Assembly (NCBI GenBank): GCA_964523885.1
Contig: CAZFYX010000113.1
Coordinates: 1 to 64,000, forward strand
Reading direction: 5' to 3'
DNA length: 64,000 nucleotides
DNA from: SHXO01 sp964523885
GTDB taxonomy: Bacteria > Pseudomonadota > Gammaproteobacteria > Burkholderiales > SHXO01
Part shown: piece by piece, positions 41,079 to 50,336 of the stretch
How positions within the stretch are numbered: position 1 is the first letter of the stretch
Layout of the letters: each line of letters starts with the position of its first letter
Notes under the pieces: model-generated
Databases searched by the model: none
Told to the model about the DNA's origin: nothing
The model's input: only the letters and a program-made list of their open reading frames with translations
Program-made: the position numbers and the translations under genes

Positions 41079-43637
41079 TCACAACCAGCGCACCATCCCC
41101 ATCTCGAACGGATGGGTCAGGTTCTCGTGCCATGGGTACACGCGGATGCGGTACTCGAGCTTGCCGCAGATCTCCGGGGTGAGCTGGAGCACGAAGCGGT
41201 GCTCGCCCTCGTCGGTCATGATGCCTTCCCACTCGAAGCGGTAGTGGCGGTTCTCGCGCATGCGTTCCCACTCGGTGTGGCGGCCGACCAGCATCTCGAC
41301 CACCACGTCCTCGGGCTTGAGGCCGTCGAGGAACACCGCGACCTCGAAGCGCATGCTCTCGCCGTAGAGGATGTTGCGGCGGGGACTGTCGAGGCGGCGC
41401 ACGCGCACCGCCTCCCAGGCCCTGCGCACGTGGCTCTTCCAGGCGGCGATCCGGCGCGCCGTGTCCATGCCGTTCTCGTGGTAGCGACGGCCCTGGCGGC
41501 TGGCCGGAAGGTAGAACTTGGCCAGGTACTCGCCCACCATGCGGGTCGAGGAGAAGCGCGGCAGCAGCGTGGAGATGGAGCGCTTGGCCATGCGGATCCA
41601 CTCCGGCGAGTGGCCCATCTCGCTGCGCCGGTAATACATCGGGATGACCTGGTCCTGCAGCAGCTCGTACAGGGCCTTGGCTTCCTCGCGGTTGCGCCGC
41701 TCCTGATCCAGGCTCTCCGACACGGGCTTGATGGCCCAGCCATTCCTGCCGTCGTAGCCCTCGTCCCACCAGCCGTCGAGCACCGACAGGTTGAGCACGC
41801 CGTTGATCCCGGCCTTCATGCCCGAGGTGCCGCTGGCCTCCAGCGGATAGATCGGGTTGTTGAGCCAGACGTCGACGCCCGAGACCAGCCGGCGCGCCAG
41901 GCGCAGGTCGTAGTCCTCCACCATCAGGATGCGGCCCTCGAACTGCGGCATGCTGGAGATCTGCGTCACGCGGCGGATCAGGTCCTGGCCCGGCTGGTCG
42001 GCGGGATGGGCCTTGCCCGCGAACAGCAGCAGCACCGGGCGCGCGTCGTTGCAGAGGAGCTGTTCGAGCCACTTGAGGTCCTCGAACAGCAGGGTGGCGC
42101 GCTTGTAGGTGGCGAACCGGCGGGCGAAGCCCAGGGTGAGCACGTTCGGGTTGGCCGGGTCCGCGAGCTTGAGCAGCCGGTCGAGATGCGCCTCCGAGCC
42201 GCGGTTGCGGAACAGCTGGCGCGAGATGCGGAAGCGCACCAGGTGCAGCATCGCCGACTTCAGCGTCTGCCGCACGCTCCAGAAGACGTGGTCCGGGATC
42301 TCGTCGACGCGCTGCCAGAACGCGGCGTCGGTCAGGCGCTGCGACCAGTCGAACCCCAGGTGTTTCTCGAAGACTTCGGCCCACTCCTGCGCGAGGAAGG
42401 TGGGCACGTGCACGCCGTTGGTGATGTAGCCGATCGAGTTCTCACGCGGATCGACCTGCGGCCACATGTTCTCCAGGATGCGCGAGGACACCCCGCCATG
42501 GATCCGGCTCACGCCGTTCTGGAAGCGCGAGCCGCGCACCGCCAGGGCCGTCATGTTGAAATCGGACTGGCCGTCCACGCGCCCGAGCCCGAGGAACTCC
42601 TCCCGGCTCATCGACAGCTCGCCGCAGAAGGACTGGAAGTAGCTCCAGATCATGTCCTCGGCGAAGTGGTCGTGGCCTGCGGGCACCGGCGTGTGGGTGG
42701 TGAACACGGTGCTCGAGGCGACCGCCTCCAGCGCCGCTTCCCGGTCCATCCCCTGGCGCACCAGCCCGCGCATGCGCTCGAGCACGAGGAAGGCGGCGTG
42801 GCCTTCGTTCATGTGCCAGACGGTGGGCTTGAGCTGGAGCGCCTCCAGCGCACGCACGCCGGCGATCCCCAGCACGATCTCCTGCTCCATCCGCATCGTG
42901 CGGTCGCCGCCATAGAGCTGGTGGGTGATGTTGCGGCCGTGCTCGTCGTTCTCCTCGAGGTCGGTATCGAGCAGGCACAGGCTGACATGGCCGCAGCGTG
43001 CCTGCCACACCCGGCACGCGACCCGGCGGCCCGGCAGGTCGACGTACACCTTCAGGTCGCCGCCGTCCGCGGTGTGCACCGGCGTGACGGGCAGGCTGTC
43101 GAACTCCGAGTCGGTGTAGACCGCGCGCTGGTTGCCTTCGGTGTCGATGGTCTGCGAGAAGTACCCCTTCCGGTAGAGCAGCCCTACCCCGACGAAGGGC
43201 AGGCGCATGTCGCTGGCGGCCTTGCAGTGGTCGCCGGCGAGGATGCCCAGGCCGCCCGAGTAGATCGGGAAGCTCTCGTGGAAACCGAACTCTGCGCAGA
43301 AATACGCCACCCGGTCGTTCGAGCGCAACCACTCGGAGCCATTGCGCCGCAGGGGCTCGGAGTGATAGGTGTCGTAGGCGGACAGGACGCGGTTGTAGTT
43401 GGCCAGGAACACCGGATCGTCGGCCGCGTCGAGCAGGACCTGCTCGTCGACCCGGCGCAGGAAGGCCTTGGGATTGTGTCCGACCGCATCCCAGAGCCCG
43501 GTGTGCAGCCGCGAGAACAGTGTCCGGGTGGGGCGGTCCCAGCTGTACCACAGGTTGGAGGCGAGCTCCTCCAGCCGCGCGAGCCGCGGGGGGATCTTCG
43601 GGTTGACTTCGAGCTGGTAGACCGTGCGAGGTTGCAT
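41079..43637 (-). CDS. glgP: Alpha-glucan phosphorylase (TIGR02094-type, GT35)
   Basis: Releases glucose-1-phosphate from glycogen or maltodextrin with pyridoxal phosphate. 852 residues from ATG 43637, of the type with an N-terminal DUF3417 region (residues 1-110, LARLEELASNLWYSWD) as in Thermotoga AgpA. The PLP lysine is in EASGTSGMKAGINGV, and GGLGILAGDHCKAASD and NEGHAAFLVLERM are further family marks. It is 20 kb from the rest of the glycogen genes and pairs with an oxygenase gene. Confidence 0.9.
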   Translation of the reverse strand: MQPRTVYQLEVNPKIPPRLARLEELASNLWYSWDRPTRTLFSRLHTGLWDAVGHNPKAFLRRVDEQVLLDAADDPVFLANYNRVLSAYDTYHSEPLRRNGSEWLRSNDRVAYFCAEFGFHESFPIYSGGLGILAGDHCKAASDMRLPFVGVGLLYRKGYFSQTIDTEGNQRAVYTDSEFDSLPVTPVHTADGGDLKVYVDLPGRRVACRVWQARCGHVSLCLLDTDLEENDEHGRNITHQLYGGDRTMRMEQEIVLGIAGVRALEALQLKPTVWHMNEGHAAFLVLERMRGLVRQGMDREAALEAVASSTVFTTHTPVPAGHDHFAEDMIWSYFQSFCGELSMSREEFLGLGRVDGQSDFNMTALAVRGSRFQNGVSRIHGGVSSRILENMWPQVDPRENSIGYITNGVHVPTFLAQEWAEVFEKHLGFDWSQRLTDAAFWQRVDEIPDHVFWSVRQTLKSAMLHLVRFRISRQLFRNRGSEAHLDRLLKLADPANPNVLTLGFARRFATYKRATLLFEDLKWLEQLLCNDARPVLLLFAGKAHPADQPGQDLIRRVTQISSMPQFEGRILMVEDYDLRLARRLVSGVDVWLNNPIYPLEASGTSGMKAGINGVLNLSVLDGWWDEGYDGRNGWAIKPVSESLDQERRNREEAKALYELLQDQVIPMYYRRSEMGHSPEWIRMAKRSISTLLPRFSSTRMVGEYLAKFYLPASRQGRRYHENGMDTARRIAAWKSHVRRAWEAVRVRRLDSPRRNILYGESMRFEVAVFLDGLKPEDVVVEMLVGRHTEWERMRENRHYRFEWEGIMTDEGEHRFVLQLTPEICGKLEYRIRVYPWHENLTHPFEMGMVRWL

Positions 43638-43820
43638 GAGGGGTTCCGGCAAGCGTGTGCTGGCTTGGGCAAAAAATACGCCAGTGGGGAATTCTATGCG
43701 CGCGAGGCACATAGCGGCGAAGCGGGTGTCCCGGGATGCACCTCGGGGTTGCGGCGCGCACTGAAGCTGTGCGCGGGGGCCGGCCGAGGTTTAAACTGGG
43801 AACATTGACGGAGAACGCAG

Positions 43821-44366
43821 ATGAACCCTTCCCGCAGCCTGTTGCGACCGCTCGCTTGCCTGTCTTCCGCCGCCTGCCTCCTGCTTGCGGCCGGTACCGC
43901 CCTGCCGTGCGTCGAGGGCGAGGTCCGCGGCGCGGCGCTCAACGTCGAACGCAACCCCGGTCAACTCGCCTCGGGGGAGGAAGCCTCGCTGCAGGTGATC
44001 GGCGCCGGCTGGTTCCACGCGGTGGAAGTGGTGAAGAAGGGCCGCACTACCGACCAGACCACGGTCGTGCTCGAACTGGACGGCGTGCCGATGATGACCA
44101 CCTCGTTCGCCACCCTCAAGAACAAGTGGATGCAGCTGGAGACCACGAACATCATCGCGACCGTCCACACCGAGGGCGACGAGGATGTGCTGACGCTCTG
44201 GTACACCCCGGACCTGAAGTTCAACACCCACGTGTCGGTGCGCGTCAAGGCGGAGGAGGAGGGGGTGGCCGACGTCCGCATGCGCGCCGTGCTGAGCCGT
44301 GCCTTGCCGCATTCCCATCCCAACGGCCAGTCCAGTGCGCTGGCCGCGCTGCCGGCATTCAAATAG
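43821..44366 (+). CDS. Exported hypothetical protein, 181 residues
   Basis: Unrecognised. A signal peptide is likely (RPLACLSSAACLLLAAGTALPC), with cleavage around residue 30. The mature part is predicted beta-rich, with GEEASLQVIGAGWFHAVEVV and DLKFNTHVSVRVKAEEEG, and resembles a small Ig-like or periplasmic beta-sandwich. GGAGAA precedes ATG 43821. It converges on the DUF3299 operon across a strong hairpin. Confidence 0.6.
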   Translation: MNPSRSLLRPLACLSSAACLLLAAGTALPCVEGEVRGAALNVERNPGQLASGEEASLQVIGAGWFHAVEVVKKGRTTDQTTVVLELDGVPMMTTSFATLKNKWMQLETTNIIATVHTEGDEDVLTLWYTPDLKFNTHVSVRVKAEEEGVADVRMRAVLSRALPHSHPNGQSSALAALPAFK

Positions 44367-44371
44367 GGACC

Positions 44372-44391
44372 GGGGCCGCCGCAGCGGCCCC
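44372..44391. terminator. Perfect GC hairpin between convergent genes
   Basis: GGGGCCGC-CGCA-GCGGCCCC, an 8-base-pair perfect stem, sits 5 bases past the plus-strand stop and 5 before the minus-strand stop. It lacks U-runs on either side, but its position suits a shared terminator or RNA 3'-end stabiliser. Confidence 0.5.
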
Positions 44392-44396
44392 CGGCC

Positions 44397-45065
44397 TCAC
44401 TCCTTGTAGGGTTCCACCACGCTCGCCCGCATCGAGTACCCCACGTCGATGTCGTTGGAGCCGTCGAGCATGAACAGGGACTTCTTGCTCGAAGCAGTCG
44501 TCAGCGTGCCGGTGACCCAGACCGCGGCGAACATCCCGTTGGTCTCGAACGGCTTCTCCGGCTTGACGTGGACGATCTGGTTGGGCGGCGGCGGCGGGGT
44601 GTGGATGCAGGCACCCACCCACGGCACCAGCAGGAACTCCGACACCATCTTGCCCTGGTATTCCAGGGGCAGCAGGTAGCCGGGGATGCGTACGGTCCTG
44701 CCGTTGAGGGTCTGATTCACCCCCGATGCGGTCTTCTGGCGCATTGCCGCGATCTCCTTGCGCCGCGACAGCAGGTCGTCGACGTTCACGCCGCCCTGCT
44801 TGAGCTTCTTCGAGAGCGTCTGCTCGTCGGCGACGTCCGCCGGGCTGAGCTTGTCGCCGCGCGCCTGGCGATCGCGGATCGATGCCACCAGCGCGAGGTC
44901 GGTGAGCTGGTCGCGAGTGAGCTTCGCGAACGGGTCCTCCACCCCGGCAGCCTTGGGCACCAGGTCTTCCCAGTTCAGCTGCTTCGGCGCCTGCGCGTGG
45001 GCGGCGGGCAGCAGCAGCGCGCCGAGCAGTGCCAGCAGTGAGAGAGGCAAACGCTTCTTGATCAT
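44397..45065 (-). CDS. DUF3299 exported protein
   Basis: A 222-residue periplasmic protein with signal peptide (LPLSLLALLGALLLPAAHAQ). The C-terminal domain has the DUF3299 pattern RIPGYLLPLEYQGKMVSEFL, then VPWVGACIHTPPPPPNQI. The middle contains a long charged helical part (residues 45-110). It is the last gene of a three-gene ABC unit with an FtsX-like permease and a LolD-like ATPase; such triplets recur in Gram-negatives, and their export substrate is unknown. Confidence 0.8.
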   Translation of the reverse strand: MIKKRLPLSLLALLGALLLPAAHAQAPKQLNWEDLVPKAAGVEDPFAKLTRDQLTDLALVASIRDRQARGDKLSPADVADEQTLSKKLKQGGVNVDDLLSRRKEIAAMRQKTASGVNQTLNGRTVRIPGYLLPLEYQGKMVSEFLLVPWVGACIHTPPPPPNQIVHVKPEKPFETNGMFAAVWVTGTLTTASSKKSLFMLDGSNDIDVGYSMRASVVEPYKE

Positions 45066-45075
45066 GGCAGGTCCC

Positions 45076-46341
45076 TCAGATACGAATCGTCATTCCGTCG
45101 GCCAGCGAGTAGCGGTAGATCCGGTAGGCCGGAATCAGCCCGATCAGCACGCCTGCTGCTGCGACCAGCGCCACCAGCAGCAGTTCATGCGGCGAGGGCC
45201 AGCCAATGGCGATGAACAGGCCCATCTGCGCCTCGAGCCACGGCTTGCCCAGCGCAAGGCCCAGGTACAGGGCGGCCACCCCCAGGGCGATCCCGACGGC
45301 AGTCAGGAACGCGGCTTCGCCCAGGATGAGCGCGAACACGTGGACCGGGCGCGCGCCCACGGAGCGTAGCACGGCCATCTCGCGGCGGCGCTCGCTCAGG
45401 CTGGTGAGCAGCGCCACGAGCATCCCGGCCAGGCCGACCACCACCACCAGGATCGAGACGGCGAACAGGGTCTTCTCCGCCGCCCCCACGAGCTCCCAGA
45501 CCTCCTGCAGGGTGGCTCCGGGCAAAATCGCCGTCAGCGGCTCGCCCTGGAACTGGTTCACCGTGCGCTGCATGCCCAGTGCCGCCGCGCGCGACTTGAG
45601 GCCCATCATGAATGCCGTGATCGTGCGCTTGGACAGGTCGGCCGCCTGCCCGTGTCCGGCCATGGCGGCGGCCAGCGGATCGTCCTTGTCCGCGCCTTCG
45701 CCGCCCATCCCGGCGTGGATCGCGTCGAGTCCGTCCAGGGTGATCAGGACGGTGCGGTCCACCGGGGTGCCGGTGCGCGCCAGTATGCCGACCACCGTGA
45801 ACGGCTGGTCGGAGTGCTCGATCAGGCTGACATCGCCCGCGCCGTGGGCGATGACGATGGACTGGCCGAGCCTGTAGCCCAGCGTTTCGGCCACTTCCGC
45901 GCCCAGCACGGCATCGTGCAGTTGCGCGAACGGCTTGCCCTGCGCGAACTCCAGACTGCGGTTGCGGGCGTAGCGGAAGTGCTCGAAATAGTCCTGCGTG
46001 GTCCCCAGCACCCGGTAGCCGCGGTGGGAGTCGCCCAGCGAGAGCGGGATGGTCCAGGCGACCTGCGGGCGGGCCGCGAGCGCCTGGTAGTTCGGCCAGC
46101 TGATGTTGTTGGTGGCGTTGCCAATGTGGAACACCGAGTAGAGCAGCAGGTGCACCGGGCTGCTGCGCGCACCCACGATCAGGTCGGTTCCGGACACGGT
46201 GCTGGCGAAGCTCTCGCGCGACTCCTCGCGGATGCGCTCGACCCCCAGCAGCAGCATGACCGCCAGCGCAATCGACAGCACCGTCAGCGCCGCGGTGAAC
46301 TTGCGGTTGCGCAGGCTCTTGACGGCGAGCTGGAGCACCAT
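45076..46341 (-). CDS. ABC transporter permease, FtsX/MacB-like
   Basis: A 421-residue permease with the four-helix FtsX layout: an N-terminal helix (FTAALTVLSIALAVMLLLGV), a large periplasmic domain (about 40-285), then three helices toward the end (VSILVVVVGLAGMLVALL, AAFLTAVGIALGVAAL, LLLVALVAAAGVLIGL). SERRREMAVLRSVGARP is the coupling loop typical of MacB/LolC relatives. It works with the ATPase upstream and the DUF3299 protein downstream, probably in lipoprotein or small-molecule movement across the periplasm. Confidence 0.85.
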   Translation of the reverse strand: MVLQLAVKSLRNRKFTAALTVLSIALAVMLLLGVERIREESRESFASTVSGTDLIVGARSSPVHLLLYSVFHIGNATNNISWPNYQALAARPQVAWTIPLSLGDSHRGYRVLGTTQDYFEHFRYARNRSLEFAQGKPFAQLHDAVLGAEVAETLGYRLGQSIVIAHGAGDVSLIEHSDQPFTVVGILARTGTPVDRTVLITLDGLDAIHAGMGGEGADKDDPLAAAMAGHGQAADLSKRTITAFMMGLKSRAAALGMQRTVNQFQGEPLTAILPGATLQEVWELVGAAEKTLFAVSILVVVVGLAGMLVALLTSLSERRREMAVLRSVGARPVHVFALILGEAAFLTAVGIALGVAALYLGLALGKPWLEAQMGLFIAIGWPSPHELLLVALVAAAGVLIGLIPAYRIYRYSLADGMTIRI

Positions 46342-46350
46342 GGGGCGGCC

Positions 46351-47103
46351 TCAGGCGGCGTGCGCTAGCGCCGCCCGGTTGATCTCGCGGAACTCGATGG
46401 TGCGGTCGAACAGGTCCGCGAGCGCCGCGTCATGGCTCACGAACACCAGCGCAGCGTTGGAGCGCGCGCACTCCCGGAACAGCAGGTCGATGAAGGCGGC
46501 GCGGCGGTCCGAATCCAGCGCGGACGTGGGCTCGTCCGCAATCACGAGCTCCGGTGCGCCGATCAGCGCACGGGCGGCGGCCACGCGCTGCTGCTGGCCC
46601 ACGCTCAGGTCGGTGACCTTGCGGTCCAGCAATCCGCCCGCGCTCATGTCCAGGTGCTCGAGCAGCCGCAGCGCCTCGGCCTGCACGCTGCCGCCCGCCT
46701 TGACGGCGCGCTCGCGCCGCAGGCTGGAGAACCCGCACGGCAGGCTGACATTCTCCACCACCGACAGGTAGGGGATCAGGTTGAACATCTGGAAGATGAA
46801 GCCGATGTGGTCCGCGCGGAAGTGGTCGCGCTGTGCGCCGCCGAGCGTGCCCAGGTCGCGTCCCAGCACGTGCAGGCGCCCTTCGTTCGCGGTCACGACA
46901 CCAGCCAGGAGGCTGAGCAGGGTGGATTTGCCGCTGCCGCTGGGACCACGCAGGAACACCCGTTCGCCGCGCGCGATGTGCAGCGACTCGAGATCGACCA
47001 CGGTGCGGGCGGTGCCCGGCCAGGCGAAGCGCAAGCCGGTGATGTCGATCACGCGCTCTGCGGGCGGTGCGGGGGCGGTGGCGGTGGCGGGCATGCCGGA
47101 CAT
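46351..47103 (-). CDS. ABC transporter ATP-binding protein, LolD/MacB-like
   Basis: A 250-residue ATPase. Walker A GPSGSGKST lies near residue 53, signature LSVGQQQRVAAARAL and Walker B LVIADEPTSALD follow, as in LolD/FtsE-type proteins. It opens the unit with the FtsX permease and DUF3299 protein. The mRNA start is not resolved: MSGMPATA has two possible starts, 47103 and 47094. Substrate not predictable from the ATPase. Confidence 0.88.
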   Translation of the reverse strand: MSGMPATATAPAPPAERVIDITGLRFAWPGTARTVVDLESLHIARGERVFLRGPSGSGKSTLLSLLAGVVTANEGRLHVLGRDLGTLGGAQRDHFRADHIGFIFQMFNLIPYLSVVENVSLPCGFSSLRRERAVKAGGSVQAEALRLLEHLDMSAGGLLDRKVTDLSVGQQQRVAAARALIGAPELVIADEPTSALDSDRRAAFIDLLFRECARSNAALVFVSHDAALADLFDRTIEFREINRAALAHAA

Positions 47104-47197
47104 CCGGTTGGGCGGGGTACCAGCGGGAAAGGCCGCAAGTGTACCGCAGCCGTTCCGGGGCTCCCTTAAGGGTCCCTAAGTTTCTGCCTGCGGGGCC

Positions 47198-48532
47198 TCA
47201 GAGCACGTACCGGGCGAGGTCCTCGCTGCCCGCGAGGTCCTTCAGGCGCGCGTCCACGTATGCGGCATCGATCGTCACGGTCTGGCTGGACAGCCGGGTG
47301 GCCTCGAAGGCGAGGTCCTCCAGCATTCGCTCCATCACCGTGTACAGACGGCGCGCACCGATGTTCTCCATCTTCTCGTTTACCTGCCAGGCGGTCTCCG
47401 CCACGCGGCGCACCGCGTCGGGGGTGATGTCCACCTTCACGCCCTCGGTCTCGAGCAGCGCCTGGTACTGGCGCGTGAGGCACGCGTCGGTGCTGGTCAG
47501 AATCTGCTCGAAATCGGCGACCGAGAGCGACTCCAGCTCTACGCGGATCGGAAAGCGGCCCTGCAGCTCCGGAATCAGGTCCGAGGGCTTGGACAGGTGG
47601 AAGGCGCCGCTGCCGATGAACAGGATATGGTCGGTCTTGATCATGCCATAGCGGGTGGACACGGTCGTGCCCTCGACCAGCGGCAGCAGGTCGCGCTGCA
47701 CGCCCTGGCGCGACACATCCACTCCGCCGGCCTCGCCGCGGCTGGCGATCTTGTCCATCTCGTCGAGGAAGACGATGCCGTTCTGCTCGACGTTGCGGAT
47801 CGCGCGCGTCTTGAGCTCCTCGTCGTTGACCAGCTTGGCCGCCTCCTCCTCGGTGATCAGCTTGAGCGCTTCCTTCACCGGCAGCTTGCGGGTCTTGCGG
47901 CGACCCCCGCCCATGTTCTGGAACATGGACTGGATCTGGGAGGTGAGCTCTTCCATCCCGGGCGGGGCCATGATCTCCATCTGCGCCGGCATCGCGGCGA
48001 CCTCGATCTCGATCTCCTTGTCGTCGAGTTCGCCCTCCCGCAGCTTCTTGCGGAATTTCTGCCGCGTGGCGCTGTCGGCTTCGCTCGCCGGTTGCGGCGA
48101 GCCGAAGCCGAAATCGCGCGCAGGCGGCAGCAGCACGTCGAGCACGCGATCCTCGGCCAGGTCCTGGGCGCGGGCGAGGACCTTGCGGGTCTCCTGCTCG
48201 CGGGTCTGCTTGATCGACATCTCGACCAGGTCGCGGATGATCGTGTCCACGTCGCGGCCGACGTAACCGACCTCGGTGAACTTGGTGGCCTCCACCTTGA
48301 TGAAGGGGGCGTCGGCGAGCTTGGCCAGGCGGCGGGCGATCTCGGTCTTGCCCACGCCGGTGGGACCGATCATCAGGATGTTCTTGGGCGTGATCTCCTG
48401 GCGCAGCGGCTCGGGGACCTGCTGGCGGCGCCAGCGGTTGCGCAGGGCGATCGCGACCGCGCGCTTGGCCTTGTGCTGCCCGATGATGTGCTTGTCCAGC
48501 TCGTGGACGATTTCCTGGGGGGTCATGTTCAT
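47198..48532 (-). CDS. hslU: ATP-dependent protease ATPase subunit HslU (ClpY)
   Basis: AAA+ unfoldase that feeds HslV, 444 residues. Walker A GPTGVGKTEIA is near 57-67, the intermediate domain (about 110-240) carries the usual charged stretches, and Walker B is IVFLDEMDKIA. C-terminal YVL end is typical for docking to HslV. It is separated from hslV upstream by a mirror spacer; in most relatives the two genes are nearly contiguous. Confidence 0.95.
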   Translation of the reverse strand: MNMTPQEIVHELDKHIIGQHKAKRAVAIALRNRWRRQQVPEPLRQEITPKNILMIGPTGVGKTEIARRLAKLADAPFIKVEATKFTEVGYVGRDVDTIIRDLVEMSIKQTREQETRKVLARAQDLAEDRVLDVLLPPARDFGFGSPQPASEADSATRQKFRKKLREGELDDKEIEIEVAAMPAQMEIMAPPGMEELTSQIQSMFQNMGGGRRKTRKLPVKEALKLITEEEAAKLVNDEELKTRAIRNVEQNGIVFLDEMDKIASRGEAGGVDVSRQGVQRDLLPLVEGTTVSTRYGMIKTDHILFIGSGAFHLSKPSDLIPELQGRFPIRVELESLSVADFEQILTSTDACLTRQYQALLETEGVKVDITPDAVRRVAETAWQVNEKMENIGARRLYTVMERMLEDLAFEATRLSSQTVTIDAAYVDARLKDLAGSEDLARYVL

Positions 48533-48539
48533 CTATGAC

Positions 48540-48631
48540 AGGCCCTGGGCTCTAGGCCCTGGACGCCGGGAAAGGTGCGGCCCTTCACGCCGCACGATAC
48601 CTCTGGCGTCTGGCGCCTGGAGCCTAGCGCC
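48540..48631. repeat. Mirror spacer S8 (CCTGGGCTCTAGGCC-type arms) between hslV and hslU
   Basis: The left arm at 48540-48571 (AGGCCCTGGGCTCTAGGCCC and on) is the imperfect inverse of the right arm at 48599-48631 (CTCTGGCGTCTGGCGCCTGG and on), about 27 bases between. It separates hslV from hslU, an otherwise tightly conserved pair. Related to S4 in unit. Confidence 0.83.
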
Positions 48632-49170
48632 TACTCCTCGATTGTTTCGATCACGTGTTGCTGATTGGTATAGATGCAGAGGTCGCCCGCGATCGACAGC
48701 GCCTTCTTCACGATCTGCGCCGGCTCCAGCTCGGTGTTGTCGAGCAGCGCCTTGGCCGCCGCCTGGGCATAGGCGCCGCCGCTGCCGATGGCGAGCAGGC
48801 CCTGCTCGGGCTCCAGCACATCGCCGTTGCCGGTGATGATGAGCGAGGCTTCGCGGTCGGCGACTGCGAGCATCGCCTCCAGGCGGCGCAGGATGCGGTC
48901 GGTGCGCCAGTCCTTGGCGAGCTCGACCGCCGAGCGCACCAGATGGCCCTGGTGCTTCTCCAGCTTGCCTTCGAAGCGCTCGAACAGCGTGAACGCGTCG
49001 GCGGTGCCGCCGGCGAATCCGGCCAGGATGCGGTCGTGGTACAGGCGCCGCACCTTGCGGGCGCTCGCCTTCACGACGATGTTGCCGAGAGTGACCTGGC
49101 CGTCCCCGCCGAGGGCGACGCGATGGCCGCGACGGACGGACAGAATGGTGGTGCCGTGATAGGAATCCAT
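48631..49170 (-). CDS. hslV: ATP-dependent protease proteolytic subunit HslV (ClpQ)
   Basis: Threonine peptidase that degrades proteins unfolded by HslU. 179 residues. MDSYHG precedes the mature catalytic Thr7 (TTILSVRRG); removal of six residues exposes it. GDGQVTLGN and GSGGAYAQAAAKAL are the usual sites. It is the first gene of the hslVU pair here. Confidence 0.95.
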   Translation of the reverse strand: MDSYHGTTILSVRRGHRVALGGDGQVTLGNIVVKASARKVRRLYHDRILAGFAGGTADAFTLFERFEGKLEKHQGHLVRSAVELAKDWRTDRILRRLEAMLAVADREASLIITGNGDVLEPEQGLLAIGSGGAYAQAAAKALLDNTELEPAQIVKKALSIAGDLCIYTNQQHVIETIEE

Positions 49171-49238
49171 GGCTGCGCGAGGGAGATGAGGGCGGCGCGC
49201 GCCCGGTTCAAGCGCGCGCAGGGCCGAGCAGGACCCGG

Positions 49239-50258
49239 TTACAGCGATTGTGCCCGAATCAGCTGGACGCGCGGGTCCAGTTCGAGGGTCTCGAGAAGCG
49301 TCTCGACCAGGGGGTTGGGGCGCAGCATGCGCACCACGCGTTGCTCGGCGAGCTCGTTGGCCAGGCTCACCAGACCCGCCGCCGCGGGCGGCGCCAGGCG
49401 GTCGAGCCCGCTGAGATCGATGTTCACGTAGCGCCGGCCGCCGGCGAACTCGCGCACGGCCAGCAACTCGTCCTCGCCTGCGCCGCTCAACGTGATGAGC
49501 TCGGGCCCGGCCTGGTAGCGCGGCGCCGCGCGCTGCTCGCTCACGGCGCGGCGCGGCGGCAGCGGCATGACCACGGTTTCCCAGCCGGGCGCCGGCACGC
49601 CGGCGCAGAGCGCATATTCCACCGCCGCGCGCTCGAACTCGTCGCGGCGCCCCTCGAGCTGATAGAGGTCGAGCAGCAGGATCCAGTACGCCGCGAGCGC
49701 GCCATCGCCCGAAACCGCATCGCGCAGCAGCTCGATCACCTCCCGGCTCCCGGTCAGGAGCAGGGCGTTGCCGTTGCCGGCGAGGAATCGAACCAGGCTC
49801 GACAAAGCCTGCGCCCCCTCGGCGTCCACGCCGTCGACCCGGCTAAGGTCCAGATGCAGGCTCGGCTGGCCTGCCGCCTTGCGGCGGGCATCGTCGAGCA
49901 GCGGCAGCATGCGGGCGTCCAGCGCTCCGGCGATCTGGACGAACGCGGCGCCGCCGGCGCGCAACGCTTCCGGGAGGTCGCCGTAGGCGCTCACACCGCT
50001 CCAGGCCGGCGCGCTGCGGCCAAAGCGGGCCTGGAAGCGGGAGGCGAGTGCGTCGAACTTGTGCCAGTCGCCTTCCACCCGGTAGAGGGTGAACAGCAGG
50101 GCCCAGCTGTGCGGATCGTCCTGGGTATCGCGGGCCGTCACCAGCCCCTCCAGGATCCACCGCGCGTCCTCGGTCCGGCCGCTGGCGAACATGACCGCAG
50201 CCTCCTGCTCGGGTGGCAGGACGGCGGTGTGGACGTAGGGAACGACGGCAGGTCTCAT
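49239..50258 (-). CDS. Protein with two STAS-like domains
   Basis: A 339-residue cytoplasmic protein. Two segments look like STAS domains: ALDARMLPLLDDARRKAAGQPSLHLDLSRVDGVDAEGAQA near 115-155 and ITLSGAGEDELLAVRE with YVNIDLSGLDRLAPPAAAGL near 280-320. They flank repeated helical segments with WALLFTLYRVEGDWHKFDAL and WILLLDLYQLEGRRDEFERA, which repeat the same pattern. The internal duplication suggests a scaffold, possibly a signalling partner protein. No operon partner is evident. Confidence 0.6.
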   Translation of the reverse strand: MRPAVVPYVHTAVLPPEQEAAVMFASGRTEDARWILEGLVTARDTQDDPHSWALLFTLYRVEGDWHKFDALASRFQARFGRSAPAWSGVSAYGDLPEALRAGGAAFVQIAGALDARMLPLLDDARRKAAGQPSLHLDLSRVDGVDAEGAQALSSLVRFLAGNGNALLLTGSREVIELLRDAVSGDGALAAYWILLLDLYQLEGRRDEFERAAVEYALCAGVPAPGWETVVMPLPPRRAVSEQRAAPRYQAGPELITLSGAGEDELLAVREFAGGRRYVNIDLSGLDRLAPPAAAGLVSLANELAEQRVVRMLRPNPLVETLLETLELDPRVQLIRAQSL

Positions 50259-50336
50259 GGGCTGGCGGATGCAGGATCCGCAGCTGAAGCAAGGAGTCGG
50301 CCAAGAAAACCAACCCCGCCGAGGCAGGCCTGCGCG

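Noticed and set aside
40518..43808. Very long open frame on the plus strand opposite glgP (over 1000 codons)
   Set aside because: It runs antisense to a well-supported phosphorylase. Its translation is His/Arg/Ala/Val-rich with no domain, as expected of a shadow frame in GC-rich DNA.
43638..43820. Promoters in the gap between glgP and the exported hypothetical gene
   Set aside because: TAGAAT and TTTAAAC look like -10 boxes, but neither has a plausible -35 partner.
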